NCBI RefSeq assembly: GCF_021654135.1
Contig: NZ_JAKGSD010000068.1
Span: 1 to 39,916 of the forward strand
Direction of reading: 5' to 3'
From: Amycolatopsis tucumanensis
Lineage (GTDB): Bacteria; Actinomycetota; Actinomycetes; Mycobacteriales; Pseudonocardiaceae
Length of the DNA stretch: 39,916 nucleotides
In this document: piece by piece, positions 15,289-22,733 of the stretch
Numbering within the stretch: position 1 is the first letter of the stretch
Layout of the letters: each line of letters starts with the position of its first letter
The notes under the pieces: generated by a model
What the model was told of the DNA's origin: nothing
What the model saw: only the letters and a program-made list of their open reading frames with translations
The model's database searches: none
Made by a program: the position numbers and the translations under genes

Positions 15289-15609
15289 GTGACGTACGTG
15301 ATTGCCGAGCCCTGCGTCGACGTGCTCGACAAGGCGTGCATCGACGAATGCCCCGTCGACTGCATTTACGAAGGCGACCGCATGCTCTACATCCACCCGG
15401 ACGAGTGCGTGGACTGCGGTGCCTGCGAGCCGGTGTGCCCGGTCGAGGCCATCTACTACGAGGACGACGTCCCGGACGAGTGGGCCGAGTACACCAAGGC
15501 CAACGTCGACTTCTTCGACAGCCTCGGCTCGCCCGGCGGCGCCTCGAAGGTCGGCAAGACCAGCAACGATCCGCAGTGGATCAAGGACCTGCCCCCGCAG
15601 GGCGAATGA
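15289..15609 (+). CDS. fdxA: Seven-iron ferredoxin [3Fe-4S][4Fe-4S]
   Basis: A 106-residue electron carrier. The cysteine pattern matches seven-iron ferredoxins. C9, C17 and C50 should bind the [3Fe-4S] cluster. C21, C40, C43 and C46 should bind the [4Fe-4S] cluster. C25 is the usual extra cysteine. The segment CVDCGACEPVCPVEAI is the classical second motif. The acidic C-terminal part (DVPDEWAEYTKANVDFFDSLGSPGG) is typical of actinobacterial FdxA/FdxC proteins. GTG start with TGGAG upstream. Its stop overlaps the dapC ATG, the same gene pair as in M. tuberculosis (Rv1177-Rv1178). Likely a redox partner for soluble oxidoreductases or P450s. Confidence 0.95.
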   Translation: MTYVIAEPCVDVLDKACIDECPVDCIYEGDRMLYIHPDECVDCGACEPVCPVEAIYYEDDVPDEWAEYTKANVDFFDSLGSPGGASKVGKTSNDPQWIKDLPPQGE

Positions 15610-16700
15610 ACCGCGGCGGTACCGGCCTGCCCGACTTCCCGTGGGACTCGCTCGCCGAGCCCACGGCGCGGGCGAAGTCCCACCCCGGCGGCCTCGTCGA
15701 CCTCTCGGTCGGCACCCCGGTCGACCCGGTGCCCGAGTCGATCCGCGCCGCGCTGGCGTCGGTGTCGGAGATCCCCGGGTACCCGACCACCCACGGCACG
15801 CCTGAGCTGCGCGCGGCGGCGGTCGAGGCGCTGAGCCGCCGGCACGGGGTCACCGGCGTCGATCCGGCGGCGGTGCTGCCCACGATCGGGTCCAAGGAGC
15901 TGGTCGCCTGGCTGCCGCGGCTGCTGGGCGCCGAGCCCGGCGACACCGTGGTGATCCCCGAGCTGGCCTACCCGACCTACGAGGTCGGCGCACTGCTGGC
16001 CGGCGCCGGGGTCGTGCGTGCCGACGACCCCCGTGGCCTCGCCGAGCCGCCCGCGATGGTGTGGCTGAACTCGCCGTCCAACCCGACCGGACGCGTGCTG
16101 GGCGCCGAGGCGCTGCGCGAGATCGTCGAGTGGGCGCGCGAGCGGGACGTGATCGTGGTCTCCGACGAGTGCTACCTCGCGCTGGGCTGGGACGCCGATC
16201 CGGTGTCGATCCTGCACCCGTCGGTGTGCGGCGGCCGCCACGACAACCTGCTGGCCGTGCACTCGCTGTCGAAGTCCGCGAACCTGGCCAGCTACCGCGC
16301 CGGGTTCGTCGCCGGTGACCCGGAGCTGGTCGCCGAGCTGCTGGCGGTGCGCAAGCACGCCGGCATGATCGTGCCGCGGCCGGTCCAGGAGGCGATGACG
16401 GTCGCCCTGGCCGACGACAGCGCCCTGTCGCTGCAGCGCGATCGCTACGCCCGCCGTCGGGTGGTGCTGCAGAAGGCGTTGCAGGACAACGGTTTCCGGA
16501 TCGACCACTCGGAGGCCGGGCTCTACCTGTGGGCCACCCGCGGTGAGGACTCCTGGGAGACCCTGCGGTGGCTGTCCGAGCGCGGGATCCTCGTCGCGCC
16601 GGGCACGTTCTACGGCCCCGCGGGCGGCGAGCACGTGCGGGTGGCGCTCACCGCGACCGACGAGCGCGTCGAAGCCGCCGCCGAGCGCCTCGCTCAGTAG
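15606..16700 (+). CDS. dapC: Succinyldiaminopimelate aminotransferase (DapC-type)
   Basis: A 364-residue fold-type I PLP aminotransferase. It probably converts N-succinyl-2-amino-6-ketopimelate with glutamate to N-succinyl-LL-diaminopimelate in the lysine/DAP pathway. Features: VDLSVGTPVDPVPESIR at the N-terminus, NSPSNPTGRVL, SDECYLALGWD, and the PLP lysine in HSLSKSANLASYRAGF (K223). The substrate-binding arginine lies in GGEHVRVALTAT near the C-terminus. The ATG overlaps the ferredoxin stop (ATGA). The neighbourhood also contains dapD and dapE, which strengthens the DapC assignment over a generic aminotransferase. The last 7 bp overlap the tail of the convergent serine hydrolase gene. Confidence 0.9.
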   Translation: MNRGGTGLPDFPWDSLAEPTARAKSHPGGLVDLSVGTPVDPVPESIRAALASVSEIPGYPTTHGTPELRAAAVEALSRRHGVTGVDPAAVLPTIGSKELVAWLPRLLGAEPGDTVVIPELAYPTYEVGALLAGAGVVRADDPRGLAEPPAMVWLNSPSNPTGRVLGAEALREIVEWARERDVIVVSDECYLALGWDADPVSILHPSVCGGRHDNLLAVHSLSKSANLASYRAGFVAGDPELVAELLAVRKHAGMIVPRPVQEAMTVALADDSALSLQRDRYARRRVVLQKALQDNGFRIDHSEAGLYLWATRGEDSWETLRWLSERGILVAPGTFYGPAGGEHVRVALTATDERVEAAAERLAQ

Positions 16701-17881
16701 CCGAGCAACGCCTGCCGTTCCTGCTCGATGACGTCCGGGAAATCGGGCAGGTCGTAGTTCGCCAGGATTACGGCCACCCAGTCGGTGTCGAGGTAGATCG
16801 ACCAGTTCGTGTTGCCCCCGGCGATACCGCCGCCGTGGTTGACGATCCGTTGCCCCTCGACCAAGCCGACCAGCGGGCCGTACGCCTGGAAAGTCTCGCC
16901 GCGTGGCGCGCCACCCCGCATCGGCGGACTGCTGATCTTGCCACCCGTGTACAGGTCCCGGTAGGCGTGGCCGAGCAGTCTTCCGTCCCGCAGCGCGAGC
17001 GCGAAGCGCACCAGGTCGGGAGCGGTCGAGAAGGCCCCGCCACCGCCGGATCCGACGAAGGCGCGTGCGGCGTTGCTACCGAACCCGCCGTTGATGGTGG
17101 AGCCGGCGGAGAGGTCGCGCACGCCATCCACCCGCGAGCCGTCCTGCAGGTAGACGTACGGGTGGGCGATGCGCACGTTCGCCAGCCAGTCCGCCCGTGT
17201 GCAGTAGGCGGAGTCGCGCATCCCGGCCGGCTCGAAGATGTGCTGCCGGACGTAGTCCTGGAACGGCTGCCCGGACACGGTCGCGACGATCTCGCCGAGG
17301 ATTTCGTAGCCCTCGCTGCTGTACGCCTTGTCGCTGCCGGGGACGAACCGCAGCGACAGCTCACGGGTGCTCCGGGCAAGGTACTCGGTGCGTTCCTCGA
17401 CGCTGGTGAAGATCCTGCCTTCGCTGGTCGCGGAGGTCAGCCCGCCGGTGTGGGTGAGCAGGTGGTGCACGGACACCCTGGTCGCCACCTCGGCGGGGAA
17501 ACCGTCCAAGTGGTCGCCGATCTTGTCGTGGAACCGCAGCTTGCCCTGCTCGGCGAGCTGGACGACGGCCAGCCCGGTGAACGGCTTGGCGCCCGATGCC
17601 AGGTTGAAGATCGTGTCGTCCCGGTTGGGGACGCCGTGCTCCTGGTCCGCCATCCCGTACGAGCGGACCAGCACCGGCCGGCCTCCGCGGGCCACGAGCA
17701 CGGTGCCGGAGAACCGGTCCTCGGCTGCGCGCTGTGCCAGGTAGCGGTCGTAGGCGCCGCCCGGCCGCAGTGCCGCAGGCACGGCCGTGGAGCTGCCGGC
17801 GGCCGCGGCCGGAGGCGCGGCCAGCAGGCCGGTGGCGAGCGGGACGGCGCTGAGCGCGGCCCGCCGGGAAAACGCCGTCAT
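16694..17881 (-). CDS. Tat-exported serine hydrolase (class C beta-lactamase family)
   Basis: A 395-residue beta-lactamase/DD-peptidase-fold serine hydrolase. The N-terminus MTAFSRRAALSAVPLATG is a twin-arginine signal (SRRAAL) with cleavage expected after the PPAAAA region near residue 28, so the enzyme should act outside the membrane. The SxxK motif is S96-G-A-K99. The tyrosine motif is Y187-S-S, with serine where class C enzymes have asparagine. HGGGIAGGN serves as the third motif. An esterase or DD-peptidase is as likely as a lactamase. ATG 17881 is chosen for GGGAGAG just upstream. That ribosome site is one arm of a 10-bp inverted repeat, so translation may be structure-controlled. It lies 66 bp after the TetR gene on the same strand. 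Confidence 0.85.
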   Translation of the reverse strand: MTAFSRRAALSAVPLATGLLAAPPAAAAGSSTAVPAALRPGGAYDRYLAQRAAEDRFSGTVLVARGGRPVLVRSYGMADQEHGVPNRDDTIFNLASGAKPFTGLAVVQLAEQGKLRFHDKIGDHLDGFPAEVATRVSVHHLLTHTGGLTSATSEGRIFTSVEERTEYLARSTRELSLRFVPGSDKAYSSEGYEILGEIVATVSGQPFQDYVRQHIFEPAGMRDSAYCTRADWLANVRIAHPYVYLQDGSRVDGVRDLSAGSTINGGFGSNAARAFVGSGGGGAFSTAPDLVRFALALRDGRLLGHAYRDLYTGGKISSPPMRGGAPRGETFQAYGPLVGLVEGQRIVNHGGGIAGGNTNWSIYLDTDWVAVILANYDLPDFPDVIEQERQALLGY

Positions 17882-17884
17882 CTG

Positions 17885-17940
17885 CACTCTCCCGTCGTGA
17901 TCGTTCGGGAGAGTGAACCGGGGCACCTGTTTCCCCGGTG
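17885..17940 (-). promoter_or_regulatory. Two inverted repeats in the TetR-hydrolase gap; one masks the ribosome-binding site
   Basis: A perfect 10-bp inverted repeat has CACTCTCCCG at 17885-17894 and CGGGAGAGTG at 17906-17915, with an 11-nt loop. On the minus-strand mRNA the second arm is the GGGAGAG ribosome-binding site of the hydrolase gene. The first arm is its exact complement. A second repeat, ACCGGGG (17917-17923) / CCCCGGT (17933-17939), lies immediately upstream, right after the TetR stop. It could be a weak terminator or an operator. Confidence 0.5.
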
Positions 17941-17947
17941 TTTCCGC

Positions 17948-18544
17948 TCAGTAGTCGCGGCCGGTGAGGCCCCGGTAGACGAACCGGGTGAGGGCTTCGA
18001 GCGCCTCTTCTTCGGGCAGGTCCAGCAGCCCGTCGTGCCACTGCCGCGCGAAGGTCTCGGCCGCCGTGGTCATCATCGTGACGCTCGCGCGCGGAGTGCC
18101 GGGCAGGCGGTGGCCCGCCTTGGTCACGTAGTCCACGTGGTCGGTCAGTTCCTCGTTCTGCGCGCGGGTGAACTCCGCGAGCTTGCGGGCGAAGTCCGCG
18201 TTGACCATCGCCGCCTGCTGCAGCGCGCGCATTGTCGGCGCGTGCTCGCGGTAGAAGCGCCAGTACGCCTCGACGTGGAAGCGGACCGCCGCGGGGTCGG
18301 CGAAGTCCGGGCTGTGACCGGCCTGGTCGGCGCTCTCGTCGCCGGCCACCTCCAGGTCCGCCAGCAGTGATTCGAGCAGCTCTTCCTTGCTGGCGAAGTG
18401 GTTGTAGAACGATCCGGCCGCCCGGCCCGCCTCCGCCGTGATGTCGGTGATCTTCGTGTTCAGGTAGCCGCGCGTGGCGAACAGCCGCTGCGCCGCGGCC
18501 TTCAGTGCGGCCTCGGTCTCCGCCGCCTTCTCCTTGCGCTTCAC
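17948..18544 (-). CDS. TetR-family transcriptional regulator
   Basis: A 198-residue TetR protein. The N-terminal helix-turn-helix (about residues 15-60) reads AAAQRLFATRGYLNTKITDITAEAGRAAGSFYNHFASKEELL, the classic family signature. The remainder is an alpha-helical ligand and dimerisation domain with an HMM-like PTMRALQQAAMVN stretch. The GTG at 18544 is chosen for a perfect AAGGAGG ribosome site 4 nt away, rather than the longer frame to 18580. It is divergent from a FAD monooxygenase gene. Between the two starts lie tandem 14-bp palindromes that are probably its operators. The serine hydrolase follows downstream and may be in the same transcript. Confidence 0.93.
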   Translation of the reverse strand: MKRKEKAAETEAALKAAAQRLFATRGYLNTKITDITAEAGRAAGSFYNHFASKEELLESLLADLEVAGDESADQAGHSPDFADPAAVRFHVEAYWRFYREHAPTMRALQQAAMVNADFARKLAEFTRAQNEELTDHVDYVTKAGHRLPGTPRASVTMMTTAAETFARQWHDGLLDLPEEEALEALTRFVYRGLTGRDY

Positions 18545-18582
18545 GGCACCTCCTTGACGGGAGCACGCTAGCAAGTCCACTA

Positions 18583-18611
18583 TGAATCAAGATTCAGTGA
18601 ATGGAGATTCA
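18583..18611. promoter_or_regulatory. Tandem palindromic operators for the TetR regulator
   Basis: TGAATCAAGATTCA (18583-18596) and TGAATGGAGATTCA (18598-18611) are 14-bp near-identical palindromes, 12 of 14 positions identical, with starts 15 bp apart. They lie between the divergent TetR and monooxygenase genes. The second one contains the GGAG ribosome site of the monooxygenase and ends 4 nt before its ATG. TATGAA at 18581-18586 overlaps the first. Confidence 0.65.
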
Positions 18612-18615
18612 GAAA

Positions 18616-19992
18616 ATGGACATTGTGATCGCGGGTGCGGGCCCGGCGGGGCTCACCCTGGCCATCGACCTCGCCCGGCGCGGCGTCGGCGTGCGGATCG
18701 TCGACAAAGCGACCGAGTTCTTCCGCGGCTCCCGTGGCGACGGGCTGCAGCCGCGCACCCTGGAGGTGTTCGACGACCTCGGGGTCATCGGCGCCGTGCT
18801 GACCGCGGGCCGGGAGATGCCGGCCTTCCGGGTGCACCTGGACGGCGAGTACGTCATGGAGCGCCGGATGGGCGAGCGGCGCGAGCCGACTCCCGACGTG
18901 CCCTACCCGAACGGCTGGGTGCTGGGGCAGTCGCAGACGGAGGGCATCCTGCGCGACCGGCTGGCGGAGTTCGGGGTGCGGGTCGAGCTGGGTGCGGAGT
19001 TGACCGGCTTCACGCAGGACGGCGCCGGGGTCACGGCGGAGCTGTCGACCGGTGAGACGGTGCGCGCGGACTACCTGGTCGGCGCGGATGGCGGGCGCAG
19101 TTTCGTGCGGAAGGCGCTGGGGATCGAGTTCGAGGGCGTCACCGACGAGTCGGTGAAGATGCTGCTCGGCGACGTCGAGGCCGATCTGGACCCGGAGTTC
19201 GGCTACTGGTTCGCGCGTGCGGCGGACCCGGGCAGCGGGGTCATGATGAGCCCGCTGCCCGGGATCGGCCTGTTCCAGTTCGGCGCGCCGCTGGGGGAGG
19301 CCGACGCGGAACCGACCGCGGAGACCCTCCAGTCCATTTTGGATGGTCTGAACGCGGGGGTGCGCCTGGGGGAGCTGGCGTGGTCGACGGTGTGGCGGCC
19401 GAACGTGCGCCTGGCGAAGCGGTTCCGGGAGGGCCGGGTGTTCCTGATCGGCGACGCGGCGCACGTCCACCCGCCGACCGGTGGGCAGGGGCTGAACACG
19501 GGCGTGCAGGACGCCTTCAACCTGGGCTGGAAGCTGGCCGACGGCTCACCGGAGCTGCTGGACAGCTACGAAACCGAGCGGCGGGCGGTGGCCGAGCGGG
19601 TGCTGGGGGTCTCCTCGGAGCTGCTGCGCAGGCACCTGGAAGGCGATGAGCGGGCCCACGAACGCGGTGCGGAGACCCAGCAGCTCGACATCAGCTACCG
19701 GGTGACGGACGAGCCGGGCCTCGCGGTGGGGGACCGCGCGCCGGACGCGCCGGTCCTGGACGCCGGCGGCGCGGAGGTCCGCCTGTTCGACCTGTTCCGC
19801 GGCCCGCACGCCACGAGGCTGATTTTCGACGCCGACGCACCGGAGGAGCCACACACCTACGCGGTGCTGCGCCCGGGGGTGAAGGCGGCGGGGCGGTACG
19901 TCGTGGATGCGGAGGGCTTCGCGTTCTCGGCCTACGACGCGAAGGAGGTGGTCGTGCGGCCGGACGGCTATGTGGGCGCGCTGACCCGCTAG
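18616..19992 (+). CDS. FAD-dependent aromatic monooxygenase (PheA/TfdB type)
   Basis: A 458-residue class A flavoprotein hydroxylase, expected to hydroxylate an aromatic substrate with NAD(P)H and oxygen. FAD-binding motifs are all present: GAGPAGLTLAIDLARRG at residues 7-23, the DG motif VGADGGRSFVRKALG, and GDAAHVHPPTGGQGLNTGVQDAFNLGWKL, with D280 contacting the FAD ribityl chain. From about residue 385 (VGDRAPDAPVLD through VVRPDGYVGALTR) there is the thioredoxin-like C-terminal domain of the phenol hydroxylase, rifampicin monooxygenase and polyketide hydroxylase group. ATG 18616 is preferred because GGAG lies 9 nt upstream; ATG 18601 lies inside the operator. Regulation by the adjacent TetR is likely. 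A role in degradation or resistance to an aromatic compound is inferred. Confidence 0.9.
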   Translation: MDIVIAGAGPAGLTLAIDLARRGVGVRIVDKATEFFRGSRGDGLQPRTLEVFDDLGVIGAVLTAGREMPAFRVHLDGEYVMERRMGERREPTPDVPYPNGWVLGQSQTEGILRDRLAEFGVRVELGAELTGFTQDGAGVTAELSTGETVRADYLVGADGGRSFVRKALGIEFEGVTDESVKMLLGDVEADLDPEFGYWFARAADPGSGVMMSPLPGIGLFQFGAPLGEADAEPTAETLQSILDGLNAGVRLGELAWSTVWRPNVRLAKRFREGRVFLIGDAAHVHPPTGGQGLNTGVQDAFNLGWKLADGSPELLDSYETERRAVAERVLGVSSELLRRHLEGDERAHERGAETQQLDISYRVTDEPGLAVGDRAPDAPVLDAGGAEVRLFDLFRGPHATRLIFDADAPEEPHTYAVLRPGVKAAGRYVVDAEGFAFSAYDAKEVVVRPDGYVGALTR

Positions 19993-20002
19993 CCGCGGAC
20001 GC

Positions 20003-20300
20003 GCGGTCGGCAGGGCGCGACGGTCTCGGAGCGATGGGGGAGCGGTGACTGTCGCGCTGGGTAGGGCGCGATGGTCTCGGGTCGGTGGGGGCGTGGGCGT
20101 TGCGCTGGGCAGGGCGCGCTGGCCTCGGGCCGGTGGGGGAGCGGTGCCCGTCGCGCTGGGCCGGGCGCGATGGTGTCGGGTCGGTGGGGGCGTGGGCGTT
20201 GCGTTGGGCAATGCGCGCTGGCCTCGGGCCGATGGGGGAGCGGTGCCCGTCGCGCTGGGCCGGGCGCGATGGTCTCGGGTCGGTGGGGGCGCGGGCGTTG
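20003..20300. repeat. 99-bp compound tandem repeat array
   Basis: Starting 10 bp after the monooxygenase stop, two related half-units alternate: A of 48 bp (starts 20051, 20150, 20249) and B of 51 bp (starts 20099, 20198, with a degenerate first copy from about 20004). A plus B repeats every 99 bp exactly. Common core: GGGCGCG-TGG-CTCGGG-CGGTGGGGG. Because 48 and 51 are both multiples of three, all six frames stay open. A 123-codon frame from 20045 encodes VALGRARW repeats. I do not call it a gene, since no homology is recognisable. Confidence 0.8.
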
Positions 20301-20341
20301 CGGCGGGTGGTGATGGCCGCCGGTCAGCGGGGGCGGGTGTT

Positions 20342-20590
20342 GCGGCGGGTGGCGAGAGGGCGCTCGTTTCGGGCGATGCCCGCCCGGGCAGTACGCGATC
20401 CGCGGCGGCCCGCTGACCTCGCGGCTGCCCCGGTCCGGCAGGCTCGCCGGGCGGCGGGTGGCGAGAGGGCGCTCGTTTCGGGCGATGCCCGCCCGGGCAG
20501 TACGCGATCCGCGGCGGCCCGCTGACCTCGCGGCTGTCCCGACCCGGCAGGTCCGCCGGGCGGCGGGTGGCGAGAGGGCGCTCGTCTCCG
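20342..20590. repeat. 109-bp tandem repeat with a 14-bp palindrome
   Basis: Two nearly identical 109-bp units start at 20342 and 20451, and a truncated third starts at 20560. Each opens GCGGCGGGTGGCGAGAGGGC and contains the palindrome TGCCCG-CC-CGGGCA followed by GTACGCGA. The palindrome recurs at about 20655 as TGCCCG-TC-CGGGCA with GTGCGCGA. A broken copy lies just before the CHAD stop codon. The period is not a multiple of three, so this is not coding. The remaining 170 bp to 20759 hold nothing else I can identify. Together with the 99-bp array it fills the 767-bp gap. Confidence 0.8.
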
Positions 20591-20759
20591 CGGGCGGCGC
20601 TGCGCGCCTCGCGCGATGGTCTCGCCTTGGCGGCGGACCGCGGGCCTTGCGGTTGCCCGTCCGGGCAGTGCGCGAGCTGCGGGGCCCTCCCGTTGCGAGC
20701 GGCGCGGCTGGGCATCGTGCGAGCGATCTGGTTCCGCGGCAATGCCCGTCCGGAGTGAG

Positions 20760-21701
20760 CTAGCCGCAGACCTTCGCCGCCGCGGTGTGCACGTCCGCCA
20801 GCACCGCGCCCCAGGCGGCCCGCGCCGCCGCGCGGCGCCTCAGTTCGCGCTCCGCGATGCGGCCCGCGACGAAACCGACGGCCGGCTCGTCCGTCGCGGC
20901 GACCAGCGCGCGCATCCGCTCGGCGGCCACCACCGCGTCCTGGTGGTCGCCCAGCACGTCCTGCAGCCGCTTCGTCGCCTTGATCAGCTCGCGCACCCGC
21001 GTGACCTGCTTCTTCCGCGCCGCCGACTTCGCCGTCTCCGCCGCGTACCGCAGGCGCTTCCCGTGGATCCGCAGCTCGTGCAGCTCGTCGTCCGGCGGGT
21101 CGGCCGGCAGCGCGGTCACCGCCTTCGTCAGCTTCCGGTACGGCTTCCGCACCACGGCGGCGACGTCGACCGGCCCGGGCTGAGCACCGGGGGTGAGCTG
21201 CAGCTCCGTCAGCACCAGCCGCGCCGTCGACCGCAACAGCGCGGCATACCGGGCGCTGCCGAGGCACCGGTTCAGGCGGCGCTTCGCCTTCGACCGCTCC
21301 GCGACGAAGATCCGCACCAGCCGCGCGCCCGCCTGCTGGTCGGACTCGTCGAACGACGCGACCGTGGCCCGCAGGTGGTCGATCAGCACGTCGTGGTCAC
21401 GCACCTCGCCGAGCCCGGCGCCGAGCCACTTGAGCTCGGCCCGCACGTCGTCGCCCGCCGGCCCCAGCAGCTTCAACGCGCTGCGGAGCCGGCGGACGGC
21501 GACGCGCATCTGGTGCAGGTCCTCGGGATCGGCCCCGGACCGCGTGCCCGGCTCGTACTTGAGCATCGCGCGCAGCTGACCGTCGATCCGCGCCCGCAGC
21601 AGGGCCTCGGGGGTGTCTCGTGGCCCCGCGACCAGCGGTTCGCCGGGCAGACCCAGGTCACCGGCGGTCACGACACGGGATGGCAACGTAGCGGTGCTCA
21701 C
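20760..21701 (-). CDS. CHAD-domain protein
   Basis: A 313-residue alpha-helical protein with a CHAD domain (conserved histidine alpha-helical domain), a fold known to bind polyphosphate. Conserved histidine-containing helices are DLHQMRVAVRRLRSALKLLGP, LGEVRDHDVLIDHLR, ELHELRIHGKRLRYAAE and LQDVLGDHQDAVVAAERM. Each has basic residues suited to a polyanionic ligand. No CYTH triphosphatase domain is fused, unlike many relatives. The GTG start is supported by a TATCAT box 7 nt upstream on the same strand, implying a leaderless mRNA. It is a single gene, upstream-adjacent to dapD. Expected to be cytoplasmic and possibly attached to polyphosphate granules. Confidence 0.92.
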   Translation of the reverse strand: MSTATLPSRVVTAGDLGLPGEPLVAGPRDTPEALLRARIDGQLRAMLKYEPGTRSGADPEDLHQMRVAVRRLRSALKLLGPAGDDVRAELKWLGAGLGEVRDHDVLIDHLRATVASFDESDQQAGARLVRIFVAERSKAKRRLNRCLGSARYAALLRSTARLVLTELQLTPGAQPGPVDVAAVVRKPYRKLTKAVTALPADPPDDELHELRIHGKRLRYAAETAKSAARKKQVTRVRELIKATKRLQDVLGDHQDAVVAAERMRALVAATDEPAVGFVAGRIAERELRRRAAARAAWGAVLADVHTAAAKVCG

Positions 21702-21708
21702 CGGATGA

Positions 21709-21714
21709 ATGATA
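21709..21714 (-). promoter_or_regulatory. -10 element of leaderless CHAD gene
   Basis: TATCAT on the minus strand ends 7 nt before the GTG at 21701, and no ribosome-binding sequence lies between. The 36-bp gap to dapD is otherwise AT-richer than its surroundings. Confidence 0.5.
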
Positions 21715-21737
21715 GGTGAACGAAAATCGCACCCAGG

Positions 21738-22718
21738 TCAGTTCGCGTGCAGCATCTCGTTCAGCTCGATACCCGCACCGGTCCGCGGAACGGCCTCGAC
21801 CGCGCCGGTCTCGGAGTTGCGACGGAACAACGCGCCGGAGATGCCGGACAGCTCACGCGCCTTGACGGTCTTGCCCTCGACCACGACCTTCGTCCCGGCC
21901 GTGACGTAGAGCCCGGCCTCGACCACCGAGTCGTCGCCGAGGGAGATGCCGACCCCGCCGTTGGCGCCGATCAGGCAGCGCTCACCCAGCGAGATGACCT
22001 CCTTGCCGCCGCCGGACAGCGTGCCCATGATCGACGCGCCGCCGCCGACGTCGGTGCCGTCGCCGACGACCACACCGGCCGAGATGCGGCCCTCGACCAT
22101 CGACGCGCCGAGTGTGCCCGCGTTGAAGTTGACGAAACCCTCGTGCATGACAGTGGTGCCGTTGGCCAGGTGCGCGCCGAGGCGCACGCGGTCGGCGTCG
22201 CCGATCCGCACCCCGGTGGGCATCACGTAGTCGACCATGCGCGGGAACTTGTCGACGCTGTAGACGGTGACCGGGCCGCGCGCCCGCAGCCGAAGCCGGG
22301 TCTGCTCGAAGCCCTCGACCGGGCACGGGCCGTGGTTGGTCCACACGACGTTGGCCAGCAGGCCGAAGATGCCGTCCAGGTTCTGCCCGTGCGGCTGCAC
22401 CAGGCGGTGCGACAGCAGGTGCAGGCGCAGGTAGATGTCGTGCGCGTCGGCCGGGGCCTGCGCGAGCGTGCCGATGGTGGTGCGGACGGCGACCACCTCG
22501 ACGCCACGGGCCTCGTCCGGGCCGAGCAGCGCGGCGGCGGCCTCGCCGAGGACCTCGGCGGCCTGCTCGCGGGTCAGCCGCTCGGTTCCGCTGGTGCCGG
22601 GCTCACCCAGCTTGGGCTGCGGGAACCAGGTGTCCAGCACGGTCCCGTCGGTGGTGACGGTGGCCAGGCCGACGCCGTGCGCACCGGTGGTCTCGGGGTT
22701 GGGGCTCTGCTCGCTCAC
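21738..22718 (-). CDS. dapD: Tetrahydrodipicolinate N-succinyltransferase DapD
   Basis: A 326-residue actinobacterial-type DapD, which transfers succinyl from succinyl-CoA to tetrahydrodipicolinate in lysine and meso-DAP synthesis. The N-terminal domain (GATVTTDGTVLDTWFPQPKLG-like, with RTTIGTLAQAPADAHDIYLRLHLLSHRLV) leads into a left-handed beta-helix of hexapeptide repeats. That part reads VRIGDADRVRLGAHLANGTTVMHEGFVNFNAGTLG, then GDGTDVGGGASIMGTLSGGGKEVISLGERCLIGANGGVGI. It should form a trimer with active sites between subunits. The GTG has TACGGT ending 7 nt upstream, so it is probably leaderless. dapE lies 480 bp away on the other strand, with a lipoprotein gene between. Confidence 0.95.
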   Translation of the reverse strand: MSEQSPNPETTGAHGVGLATVTTDGTVLDTWFPQPKLGEPGTSGTERLTREQAAEVLGEAAAALLGPDEARGVEVVAVRTTIGTLAQAPADAHDIYLRLHLLSHRLVQPHGQNLDGIFGLLANVVWTNHGPCPVEGFEQTRLRLRARGPVTVYSVDKFPRMVDYVMPTGVRIGDADRVRLGAHLANGTTVMHEGFVNFNAGTLGASMVEGRISAGVVVGDGTDVGGGASIMGTLSGGGKEVISLGERCLIGANGGVGISLGDDSVVEAGLYVTAGTKVVVEGKTVKARELSGISGALFRRNSETGAVEAVPRTGAGIELNEMLHAN

Positions 22719-22725
22719 GGCCCCA

Positions 22726-22731
22726 ACCGTA
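22726..22731 (-). promoter_or_regulatory. -10 element of leaderless dapD
   Basis: TACGGT on the minus strand ends 7 nt before the dapD GTG at 22718. The same hexamer is used in the same position by the next gene upstream. It lies between the lipoprotein stop (22734) and the dapD start. Confidence 0.5.
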
Positions 22732-22733
22732 AC

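Noticed and set aside
20045..20416. Possible 123-residue repeat protein with GGGGGAG before a GTG
   Set aside because: The reading frame is a by-product of repeats of 48 and 51 bp, and the ribosome-like sequence is part of every repeat. The frame then runs into the 109-bp array, which does not keep frame. Kept only as a finding.
19546..21267. Minus-strand frame running through the repeats and the CHAD gene
   Set aside because: It is in a different frame from the CHAD protein and consists of Pro/Arg/Ala repeats.
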